A stretch of 64,000 nucleotides of DNA from Skermania piniformis. Lineage in GTDB: Bacteria > Actinomycetota > Actinomycetes > Mycobacteriales > Mycobacteriaceae. Every line of letters starts with the position of its first letter. The stretch's first letter is position 1. The translations under genes and the position numbers were made by a program. Of the stretch, positions 1-7,177 are shown in pieces. The notes beneath the pieces were generated by a model. The model did no database searches. It had not been told where the DNA came from and saw only the letters and a list, made by a program, of their open reading frames with translations. The DNA is taken from positions 3,976,603 through 4,040,602 of the forward strand of contig NZ_CP079105.1 of the NCBI RefSeq assembly GCF_019285775.1. Reading direction: 5' to 3'.

Positions 1-1414
1 GTTCGCAGAACGCGTCGAGCCCCTCCGGTCCGCTCTCCCGGCCGATCCCGGAATTCTTGTATCCGCCGAACGGCGAACTGGGGTCGAAGGCATACCAGTT
101 GATCGCGTAGGTCCCGGTCCGAACCTGCGCTGCCACCTGGCGGCCACGCTCGATGTCGGTGGTCCAGACCGAACCGGCCAACCCGTAGTCGGAGTCGTTC
201 GCGATCCGGATCGCTTCGTCCTCGGTCTCGTACGGGATCACCGAGAGCACCGGCCCGAAGATCTCCTCGCGAGCGATGGTCATCGAGTTGTCCACGTCGG
301 CGAAGATCGTCGGCTCGATGTACCAGCCGCGGTCCAGATCGGCCGGCCGGCCGCCGCCGTACACCAGCCGGGCACCCTCGGCCGTTCCGGCAGCGATATA
401 ACCCTCGACCCGATCTCGCTGTCGTTGCGAGATCAGCGGGCCGAACGCCGTCGTCGGCTCCGCCGGGTCGCCGACCTCGAGGAATCCGGCCGCGCCGGTC
501 AGCGCGTCGAGCACCTCGCCGTAGCGTTGCCGCGGGGCGAGAATTCGGGTCTGCGCCACACACGCCTGGCCGGAGTTCATCAGTCCGGACATCAGCAGCA
601 TCGGCGCCCCGGCAGCAAGATCCATATCGGGCAGCAGAATCGCCGCCGACTTACCACCGAGCTCGAGCGAGCAGCGCTTCAGTTGCTCCCCCGCCACCGC
701 GCCGATCCGGCGACCCACCGCCGTACTGCCGGTAAAGGTGATCTTGTCGACCCCGGGGTGGGAGATCAGGTACTCGCCGGTGTCGGCGCCGCCGGGCAGC
801 ACCGACAACACCCCCTTCGGCACCCCGGCCTCGGTGAATATGTCGGCCAACAAGTTCGCCGTGAGCGGGGTCTCCGGCGCCGGTTTGACCAGCACCGGGC
901 AGCCGGCCAGCAGGGCCGGAGCCACCTTGTTCACGAAGAGGAACAGCGGCACGTTCCAGGCGATCACCGCTGCGACGACACCGACCGGCTCGCGGGAGAC
1001 GTAGCTTTCGCCGAACACGCCGACCCGTTTCTCGGTCCAGGGAAAGGCCTCCGCCATGCCGGCGTAGTAGTTCAGCACCGCTATCGTCGGCGTTTGCTGC
1101 AACATCCCGACCATCGCGGTCGGCGCACCCATCTCCGCGGTCAACATCGCGGTGAGCTCGGCGCTGCGCCGATCGATCACCAGCGCAACCTCCGCCAACA
1201 CCGCCGCCCGCTCGCTCGGGGTCAGTCGCGGCCACGGTCCGGACTCGAATGCCGCACGGGCCGCCGCCACCGCCCGGTCGATGTCCGCCGGGCCGGCGAT
1301 CGGGGTACTGCCGACCAGCTCCTCGGTCGCCGGGGAGTACACCTCGAGGCGTTCGGCGGAGTCCGGGAGCGTCCATTCGCCCCCGATGAACAGCTTGTCG
1401 TAGCTGACGCTCAT
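1..1414 (-). CDS. Aldehyde dehydrogenase, cut by the left edge
   Basis: NAD(P)-dependent oxidation of an aldehyde to an acid; the substrate is unknown. About 471 residues are visible and only the last few tens of the usual 480-500 are lost beyond position 1. Visible family marks are a nucleotide-binding FTGSTAVG, the general-base Glu in LELGGKS, the catalytic Cys in NSGQACVAQTR and the EIFGPVL loop. The ATG at 1412-1414 begins MSVSYDKLFIGGEW, the standard ALDH opening. It starts 11 bases after the stop of the SbnA-like gene, so it is probably the last visible gene of that operon. The context suggests a role in making a precursor or in oxidising the peptide aldehyde released by the NRPS reductase, but it could also be an unrelated catabolic ALDH. 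Family assignment is secure, role is inference. Confidence 0.9.
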   Translation of the reverse strand, partial: MSVSYDKLFIGGEWTLPDSAERLEVYSPATEELVGSTPIAGPADIDRAVAAARAAFESGPWPRLTPSERAAVLAEVALVIDRRSAELTAMLTAEMGAPTAMVGMLQQTPTIAVLNYYAGMAEAFPWTEKRVGVFGESYVSREPVGVVAAVIAWNVPLFLFVNKVAPALLAGCPVLVKPAPETPLTANLLADIFTEAGVPKGVLSVLPGGADTGEYLISHPGVDKITFTGSTAVGRRIGAVAGEQLKRCSLELGGKSAAILLPDMDLAAGAPMLLMSGLMNSGQACVAQTRILAPRQRYGEVLDALTGAAGFLEVGDPAEPTTAFGPLISQRQRDRVEGYIAAGTAEGARLVYGGGRPADLDRGWYIEPTIFADVDNSMTIAREEIFGPVLSVIPYETEDEAIRIANDSDYGLAGSVWTTDIERGRQVAAQVRTGTYAINWYAFDPSSPFGGYKNSGIGRESGPEGLDAFCE

Positions 1415-1425
1415 ATCGAAACAAG

Positions 1426-2475
1426 TTACCGAGTCTCGTGCGCGGACGATACGGCTTCGGCCGCGTAGCCGTCCAGCAGTTCCGCCACCGCACGTTCGGC
1501 CGCCGGGTACAGCAGCCCCTTGGCTCGCAACCACTCGTCGTTCGACACGGTGTCGAGGTACTTCTCCCCGCCGTCGCAGGCGATGGTCACCACGGTCGCA
1601 CCGGGGCGCAGGTCCCGCAGTCGACACAGCGCGACGTACACCGCGCCGCCCACCGAGCCGCCGAGCAGCAGCCCGATTCGCCGGCCGATCACCCGCGCGG
1701 TCGCGAACGCGTCCCGATCGGACACCTTGACCCCCTCGTCCAGCAGGGCGTAGTCGATGGTGTGGCCGATCGGCGCGCCCGGTGGCGTGCCGGTGCCGGA
1801 CTGCCAGTACGGCCCACCCGGGCCGCCGAACACGATCGAGCCGACCGGCTCGACGCCGATCACCCGGACCGCCGAGCCCCGACGGCGGAGCTCGCGCGCG
1901 GTGCCGAACAACGAGCCGCCGGTGCCGACCGAACTGATCAGATAATCGACGTCACCGGCGAGGTCGGCGCACAGTTCCGCGGCGAGCGCGGTGTAGCCGG
2001 CGGCGTTGCTCGGATTGTTGTGCTGGTCGAAGAAGCAGGCGCCGGCCTCGGCGGCGGCCAGGGCGGCCGCATGCTCCTCGCGTGCGGTCGGACTGGGGGT
2101 GTCGTCACCGGCGCCCCCGACGTACACCAGGTTCGCACCGAGCGCGGCCAGCGCACGCAGCTTGTCCCGGCTGGCGTGCCCGTCGACGACCGCGGTGAAC
2201 CGGTAGCCCCGCTCGATCGCGATCACCGCAAGGCCCAATCCGGTATTGCCCGATGTCGATTCGACGATGTGCCCGCCCGGCGGCAACCGGCCCTCGCGTT
2301 CTGCGGCGAGCACCATGCTGCGCGCCATCCGAATCTTCGCCGAGCCGGTCGGATTGAACTGTTCCAGCTTCAGCAGCAGTCGGGTCCCGCCGGCGGTGCG
2401 GCACAGCTCCAGCAGCGGGGTGCGCCCGATCAGATCGGAAACCCGGTGCACGACGTTCTCCGCCGGCTCACCCAC
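1426..2475 (-). CDS. SbnA-like PLP synthase, probable first step to 2,3-diaminopropionate
   Basis: Fold-type II PLP enzyme of the cysteine synthase family. The closest functional model is SbnA of staphyloferrin B synthesis, which condenses O-phosphoserine with glutamate to N-(2-amino-2-carboxyethyl)-glutamate. The protein has about 349 residues, with the PLP lysine in NPTGSAKIR (about residue 47), the phosphate-binding SGNTG loop and a late GSVGG motif. The variant KIR in place of CysK's KDR fits the SbnA branch. I prefer the GTG at 2473-2475. It has GGAG five bases upstream and overlaps the previous stop by eight bases. An ATG at 2499 gives eight extra residues. The partner SbnB-like gene is in the same operon, which makes Dap formation more likely than cysteine synthesis. 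An alternative is a generic cysteine or cystathionine beta-synthase. Confidence 0.82.
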   Translation of the reverse strand: MGEPAENVVHRVSDLIGRTPLLELCRTAGGTRLLLKLEQFNPTGSAKIRMARSMVLAAEREGRLPPGGHIVESTSGNTGLGLAVIAIERGYRFTAVVDGHASRDKLRALAALGANLVYVGGAGDDTPSPTAREEHAAALAAAEAGACFFDQHNNPSNAAGYTALAAELCADLAGDVDYLISSVGTGGSLFGTARELRRRGSAVRVIGVEPVGSIVFGGPGGPYWQSGTGTPPGAPIGHTIDYALLDEGVKVSDRDAFATARVIGRRIGLLLGGSVGGAVYVALCRLRDLRPGATVVTIACDGGEKYLDTVSNDEWLRAKGLLYPAAERAVAELLDGYAAEAVSSAHETR

Positions 2476-3844
2476 GCCGGCTCCGGGGTACCCCGGCATC
2501 CAGCCGCCAGCGCACGCGCGGTCCGCCGGTGTCCACCACCACCTTCGGCGGTAGCGCCAGCTCGTGAAACTCCGACTCGTTCGAATCCATCTGATATCCG
2601 GCCGTATTCGGATAGATCAACAGATCGCCGAGTCGCGGCGGACCGGGCAGTTGCACCTTCCGCCAGGTCAGCATGTCGTCCTCCAGGCAGCTGGCGCCGC
2701 CGACGCAGACCCGGACCGGGCGGTCGGACGGCCGCGCCGGCCAGAGCACCGGATCGGGCAGATACTCACTGCCGAACCACTGTTCGGACAAGCTCAGGCT
2801 GGTCCCGGCCACGGTGACGATGCCGTAGCCGGCACGCTCCTTGTAGCCCTGCACCGGGAACACCGAGAAGCCGCAGCCGGCCAACAGCGCGCGGCCGGGC
2901 TCGATCAGCAGCCGAGTTCCGGTCGTGGCCAGTCGAGCAGCCAGATCGCCGCCGCCGGGCACGGACTCGGCGAGCACGGCCGCCAGCATGGCCGGACCCG
3001 CCGGGTCGCTGTGATACGGATAGAACGTCCGGAAGGACTTTCCCGCGTGGAACCAGCTGTCCCGGAACTCTCGCTGAAATGCTTGCCACGCTTGGTCATC
3101 CACGTAGTCGACGGTGAACCCGCCGCCGATCGACACCGCGCCGGCCGCCAGCCCGCGCGCCCGGGCCGCCACGCACCGGTCGATCGCCGCAGCCGCCTGC
3201 CAGGCACGTGGCGCGACCGCATACCCGGTGAGATGGAAGGAAAATCCGGTCAGCTCGACCGTGTCTCGCTGCTCGACGCACCGATCCAGCGCGGTCGCAA
3301 GTTCGGCGTCGGTCAGGCCGAACCGGCTGTCCGGGTCGGCCGCCGGCCGGATCCGCAACAGCAGCCGGACCGGCGCCACCGTCCGGGCCAGCACCAGCAG
3401 TCGGGCCAGCTCGTCCAGCGCGTCCACCGCGATCACGCTGCGGTGCCGCACCGCCAGCCACAACAACTCGTCGGACTTCGCCGGTCCGGTGATCACCAGC
3501 TGATCGCCGGTGACCCCACCGGCCAGCGCACCGACCAGCTCGGCCACGCTGGCCACGTCGACCCCGGCGCCGGCGGCCGCGCATCGCGGCAACCAGCACG
3601 CCGCCTTGTTGGCCTTCTTGCCGAAGTAGATCGTCCCGGCCACTCCCGCATCGGCGAACCGCTCGGCGAACCCGGTCAGGTTGGCGGCGAAGTGCGCGTC
3701 GTCGAGTACGTGGTAGGGCCCACCGACGGCGTCGGCGATATCCCCCAGCAGCTCCGGGTGATCCCGAACCCGGCCGACCCAGGACGGCTCCCGGGCCGGT
3801 AACGGCACCGGGCCCGGCCGCGGATCGGCAGGGTTCAACTCCAT
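2468..3844 (-). CDS. Fold-type III PLP decarboxylase (LysA/SbnH-like)
   Basis: Alanine-racemase-fold PLP decarboxylase of the diaminopimelate/ornithine decarboxylase family, 458 residues. The PLP lysine is in FGKKAN (about K77), a glycine-rich phosphate loop reads SIGGGF, and the C-terminal barrel carries an active-site Cys in GGASCLEDD. The ATG at 3842-3844 overlaps the SbnB-like gene by ten bases. With SbnA and SbnB homologues on both sides, SbnH, which decarboxylates a Dap-containing intermediate in staphyloferrin B assembly, is the obvious model. However, none of the NIS synthetases that make SbnH's substrate are present here. The substrate could be Dap itself, ornithine, arginine or a conjugate. 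It is unlikely to be the housekeeping LysA, given its place inside the operon. Confidence 0.8.
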   Translation of the reverse strand: MELNPADPRPGPVPLPAREPSWVGRVRDHPELLGDIADAVGGPYHVLDDAHFAANLTGFAERFADAGVAGTIYFGKKANKAACWLPRCAAAGAGVDVASVAELVGALAGGVTGDQLVITGPAKSDELLWLAVRHRSVIAVDALDELARLLVLARTVAPVRLLLRIRPAADPDSRFGLTDAELATALDRCVEQRDTVELTGFSFHLTGYAVAPRAWQAAAAIDRCVAARARGLAAGAVSIGGGFTVDYVDDQAWQAFQREFRDSWFHAGKSFRTFYPYHSDPAGPAMLAAVLAESVPGGGDLAARLATTGTRLLIEPGRALLAGCGFSVFPVQGYKERAGYGIVTVAGTSLSLSEQWFGSEYLPDPVLWPARPSDRPVRVCVGGASCLEDDMLTWRKVQLPGPPRLGDLLIYPNTAGYQMDSNESEFHELALPPKVVVDTGGPRVRWRLDAGVPRSRRG

Positions 3845-4806
3845 AGCGGCACCGACCGTCCGCGGCCGGCGGCGATCGCACGTTCGGCGAGCAGGCGCCC
3901 GACGGCCACATCGGTCACCACCATCCCGCTGTTGTAGGCGAACACCCGGTCGGCCGGCGTCCGCCGACCGGGGCGGCGACCGGTCAGCAGCTCCGGGAGC
4001 TCGGCGTCGACCGGCCGCATCCGCCCGTCCGGACCGGCCAGGTAGCGGCCGGTGACGCCGAGCTGGGCGGCGCTGGTCGCCGTCGCGTAGTCGGCCGTCC
4101 GCAACGCCGAACCGGCGACCCCCCAACCGACATCGGCGAGCACCGCGCCCGGCCGGAGCCCGCTGGTAGAGATCCGAACCGCGGTCTGCGGCCCGGACGC
4201 AGCCAGCACGACGTCGGCCGCCGTGACCGCGGCATCGAGATCGTCGACCGCCTCCACCGCCCGGCCCGGGAAGTGCGATAGCAGCTCCCGCCGAACCGCC
4301 GCCAGACCGGCCGGATGCGTCCCGTATACCTGCAACCGGGTCAGTCCGGGGAGCACGGTGAGCAGGTAGGGCAGCGCCGCCCGGCCCTGCGTTCCGGTAC
4401 CGATCAACAGCGCGGTGCGCGCGCTCGGCAGCGCGCTCGCCGCGACCAGCAGCGCGGTGGTGGCCGGGGTACGCAAGGCGCCGATCCGGGCGCAATCCAG
4501 CAGCGCCACCGGCAATCCGGTGGCGTCGTCGTACAAGGTCAGCGTCGTGTAGTAGCGAACCTGCCGGTCGTCGTGCCGGTACGAGGTCTTGAACCCGACC
4601 AACCGATCGGGCCGGTGATACCCCAGCATGGCGTAGGCCACCGAGTGATGTTCGGCCACCGGCATGGCCAGCTTGGTCGGGTTGGCCGATCGGCCTTCGG
4701 CCACGGCCACGAAGGCCGCCCGGACCGCAGCGAGCACCTCGCCGACCGTGATCGGGATGTCGGCGAGGTCGCTGCGGGTGAGCAGGCGTAGTTCCGGTTC
4801 GCTCAC
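3835..4806 (-). CDS. SbnB-like dehydrogenase (ornithine cyclodeaminase/mu-crystallin family)
   Basis: NAD-dependent enzyme of the ornithine cyclodeaminase/mu-crystallin family, 323 residues. In staphyloferrin B synthesis SbnB oxidises the SbnA product to release L-2,3-diaminopropionate and 2-oxoglutarate, and I propose the same step here. Visible features are the substrate-side KTSYRHDD segment, a Rossmann loop IGTGTQGRAAL in mid-protein and a C-terminal GMVVTD segment. The GTG at 4804-4806 overlaps the upstream stop as GTGA, which implies translational coupling. An alternative is a true ornithine cyclodeaminase making proline, or an alanine or imine dehydrogenase. The SbnA-like partner two genes away argues for Dap. 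Confidence 0.82.
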   Translation of the reverse strand: MSEPELRLLTRSDLADIPITVGEVLAAVRAAFVAVAEGRSANPTKLAMPVAEHHSVAYAMLGYHRPDRLVGFKTSYRHDDRQVRYYTTLTLYDDATGLPVALLDCARIGALRTPATTALLVAASALPSARTALLIGTGTQGRAALPYLLTVLPGLTRLQVYGTHPAGLAAVRRELLSHFPGRAVEAVDDLDAAVTAADVVLAASGPQTAVRISTSGLRPGAVLADVGWGVAGSALRTADYATATSAAQLGVTGRYLAGPDGRMRPVDAELPELLTGRRPGRRTPADRVFAYNSGMVVTDVAVGRLLAERAIAAGRGRSVPLWS

Positions 4807-5834
4807 CGCCGCGCACCTGCCGGGAGCTGAGCCGGCGGGAGCAGCCGGGTGACCCGTTGCCCGTAGCCGCGTTCGGTCCGTTCCCGAGCCGGGCGGAAGC
4901 GTTCGGCGACAGCGATATTGACCCGCTTGAGCCAGCGGTCGGTGCCGTCGAATCGCGCGGTGAACGGCACCCGGCCGTGCACCACGACATCGTTGTCGAT
5001 GATGGCGACGTCGCCCGGTTCGAGCACCAGCAGGTCGGCGACGCGGGCCAACTCCGCACCCAGTTCGGCGTACGCCGCCCGAAATTGCGGACCGGCATCC
5101 CGCCACGGGGTGTAATCCGGATCGTAACGGATACACAGTCCGTCCGGCCGCTCCCAGAGCACCGGCACCGGCTTCGCCGCCGGCCATCGTTCCAGGTCAC
5201 CATAGGTGAGATCGGGCAGAATCGGCACCGTCGGACGGAGCAGAATCTGCCGGGTAGCAGCGGACAGCTGCACCCGGCGGATCGACGCGATCGTGGTGGC
5301 GACCCGATCCGGATTGCGCACGCACCCGAGTAGGAAAGCGTGGGCGCGGAGCGGATGGAAGGCATCCTCGGTGTGCGGACTGAGCACGATCTCGCTGCTC
5401 GCTCCGGTCTGTATCCGCTCATAGCCGCGCGCCGGCACCACGTTGTTCACCAACCGGCCCTCCTGCTGGCCGCACCAGCCGAACGGGGAGCCGATCATGG
5501 TGGCCAGCAACAACATCTGGAGATCGATCGGCGCGCCGGTCCGGTCGTTCACGGCGGCCCAGCTCGGCGGGGTACGGCCGAGCTCGGCACTGTCGAGCCG
5601 AAGTCCGCGCAGCACCCGTACGCCGGCGTCGCCGGCCGGGAGGGCGACCAGATCGGCCAGCTCACCGGTGAGCCCGGCAGCCAGCTCGGCGATGGCATGG
5701 CGACAGCGCGGACCGGCTGGACCACCGTAGGCATCGGCCAGAATTCGGCCGAGCTCGTACAGCAGATTTCGGGAGTTCGGGCCCAGCTCGCAGATCTCCA
5801 CCGCCGATATCTCGCTGTCCAGCACCGCAGTCAT
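4803..5834 (-). CDS. VioC/AsnO-type Fe(II)/2-oxoglutarate amino acid hydroxylase
   Basis: Clavaminate-synthase-like oxygenase of 343 residues that probably hydroxylates a free amino acid at the beta-carbon before NRPS loading. The iron ligands are visible as HTE (H154, E156) and a distal His in VVHGR (H286). The 2-oxoglutarate-binding arginine region is the RFDGTDRWLKR segment. Two Asp residues in YDPD (238 and 240) sit 48 and 46 residues before the distal His. As I recall it, that is the spacing of the guanidinium-contacting Asp pair in the arginine hydroxylase VioC, so Arg or another guanidino amino acid is a plausible substrate. The ATG at 5832-5834 has GGGAG ten bases upstream. It is the first gene of the left operon, next to the iron-box promoter. 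Asn or Orn hydroxylation is the main alternative. Confidence 0.8.
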   Translation of the reverse strand: MTAVLDSEISAVEICELGPNSRNLLYELGRILADAYGGPAGPRCRHAIAELAAGLTGELADLVALPAGDAGVRVLRGLRLDSAELGRTPPSWAAVNDRTGAPIDLQMLLLATMIGSPFGWCGQQEGRLVNNVVPARGYERIQTGASSEIVLSPHTEDAFHPLRAHAFLLGCVRNPDRVATTIASIRRVQLSAATRQILLRPTVPILPDLTYGDLERWPAAKPVPVLWERPDGLCIRYDPDYTPWRDAGPQFRAAYAELGAELARVADLLVLEPGDVAIIDNDVVVHGRVPFTARFDGTDRWLKRVNIAVAERFRPARERTERGYGQRVTRLLPPAQLPAGARR

Positions 5835-5950
5835 TCGCCGATCCGCTCCCAGATACCCAACATGCCGTACGCTTCCTCTCGAACGCTCAGCGAGGAAGCC
5901 AGGCAAGCCAAACCTACATTGCGGTCAGACGGACGGGCTAATCTGTCCGG
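5835..5950. promoter_or_regulatory. Divergent promoter of the left operon and the amidinotransferase gene
   Basis: This 116-base spacer separates two divergent start codons and must hold promoters for both. On the plus strand a TAATCT hexamer at 5939-5944 lies only six bases before the ATG at 5951. That suggests a leaderless or nearly leaderless transcript, common in actinobacteria, and no clear Shine-Dalgarno sequence precedes that ATG. The iron-box candidate at 5899-5917 would cover the -35 zone of such a promoter. For the minus strand no convincing -35/-10 pair stands out. Confidence 0.5.
5899..5917. promoter_or_regulatory. Candidate DtxR/IdeR iron box
   Basis: CCAGGCAAGCCAAACCTAC matches the actinobacterial iron-box consensus TTAGGTTAGGCTAACCTAA at 12 of 19 positions on this strand and 13 of 19 on the other. 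It keeps the inner AGG and CCT half-site cores with correct spacing. It is centred about 43 bases before the amidinotransferase start and about 74 before the oxygenase start. If real, Fe(II)-loaded IdeR or DmdR would repress both transcripts when iron is plentiful. I judged it by eye only. In GC-rich DNA a partial match of this size is suggestive, not proof. Confidence 0.5.
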
Positions 5951-7177
5951 ATGACGCCGCTGCCGCGCCACATCGCCGATACCATCGTCGCCGATCCGCC
6001 GTCGGGCGAGCACGCCGATCTCGGCACGAATCCGAACCCCTTGCGGCTCAACAGCTACGACGAGTGGTCGGCGCTGCGCGCGGTGATCGTCGGCTCCGGT
6101 CGGCACCATCCGGCACACGATCGTGATCTCAGCTTCGACCTTTTCCTGTACGAGAACATCGTCGAGGACAACGATCTCGCGGCCAAGCCGTGGTTGCGTC
6201 CGCCCTTCACCGGCCCCCGGCAGCGGATTCCGATCGCACAGCAGTACCTCGACGAACTCGACGAGGACATCGCCGGCCTGGTCACGACCCTCGAGTCGGT
6301 CGGCATCACCGTGCACCGGCCGCTGGAGTTGGACCCGGCGACGACCGAGATCCGCACGCCGGCCTGGTCGGCGACGATGCTGCCGGCGCTGAACATCCGG
6401 GACTCGGTGATCGTGCTCGGCGACGAGATCGTCGAGACGCCGCCGCTGATGCGCGCCCGCTACTTCGAGAATCAGCTGCTCAAACCCACATTCCTGGAGT
6501 ACTTCCGGCGCGGGGCGCGCTGGTCGGTCATGCCCCGACCGGTGATGACCGACGGCTCGTTCGACTTCTCCTACGTGGCCGGTTCCGGCTCGCCGGACGA
6601 GCCGATCACGGTGACCACCCGACCGGACGACTCGCCGTATCGGGTCGGGGTGGAGCCGATGCTGGATGCCGCGCAGATCGTCCGGTTCGGCCGAGACGTT
6701 CTGGTCAACGTATCCACCGCGCACCACCAGCTCGCCTTCGACTGGCTGGAACGCCAGTTCGCCGGGCGGCTGCGCTTTCATCGGGTCTACCGGCTCAGCG
6801 ACGACCACATCGACAGCACCGTCGTGCCGTTGCGGCCCGGCCTGCTCCTGGTCCGCGGACCGGAGGTGCTCGACCGGCTGCCGCGCCCGCTGCAGCGCTG
6901 GGACCACATCTGCTATCCGGAGCCGACCGGACTGCCCGGGTACGGCCCGGACGATCTGGTGCTGGCCAGTCGATACATCGACATGAACGTGCTCTCGATC
7001 GGCCCGGACACCGTGCTCGCCAACCCGGACCACCCCGCATTGATCCGGCAGCTGGAGGCGAAGCGGATCGACGTGATTCCGGTCCGGCACCGGCACCGAC
7101 GGCTGTTCGGTGGCGGCTTCCACTGCTTCACCGTGGACGTGGTGCGCGACGGCGAGGCCACCGACTACTTCGACTGA
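5951..7177 (+). CDS. Arginine:glycine amidinotransferase-family enzyme
   Basis: Transfers the amidino group of arginine to an acceptor amine; 408 residues, close to mitochondrial AGAT. The catalytic triad is recognisable: Asp in LDAAQ (239), His in HIDST (286) and the nucleophilic Cys in GGGFHCFTVD (392), aligned with Asp254, His303 and Cys407 of AGAT. The region before the Cys (YIDMNVLSIG) is also AGAT-like. Family members in natural-product clusters make guanidino starters or side chains. Here the divergent operon predicts Dap, so 2-amino-3-guanidinopropionate is a reasonable product (inference). Glycine, giving guanidinoacetate, is the alternative. The 3' end overlaps the convergent acyltransferase-like gene by 13 bases. 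The ATG lies just after a -10-like hexamer, consistent with leaderless translation. Confidence 0.88.
   Translation: MTPLPRHIADTIVADPPSGEHADLGTNPNPLRLNSYDEWSALRAVIVGSGRHHPAHDRDLSFDLFLYENIVEDNDLAAKPWLRPPFTGPRQRIPIAQQYLDELDEDIAGLVTTLESVGITVHRPLELDPATTEIRTPAWSATMLPALNIRDSVIVLGDEIVETPPLMRARYFENQLLKPTFLEYFRRGARWSVMPRPVMTDGSFDFSYVAGSGSPDEPITVTTRPDDSPYRVGVEPMLDAAQIVRFGRDVLVNVSTAHHQLAFDWLERQFAGRLRFHRVYRLSDDHIDSTVVPLRPGLLLVRGPEVLDRLPRPLQRWDHICYPEPTGLPGYGPDDLVLASRYIDMNVLSIGPDTVLANPDHPALIRQLEAKRIDVIPVRHRHRRLFGGGFHCFTVDVVRDGEATDYFD

Noticed and set aside
425-1468. Plus-strand frame of 347 codons opposite the ALDH gene
   Set aside because: Its sequence is an Arg/His-rich shadow, whereas the minus strand encodes a complete ALDH with catalytic motifs.
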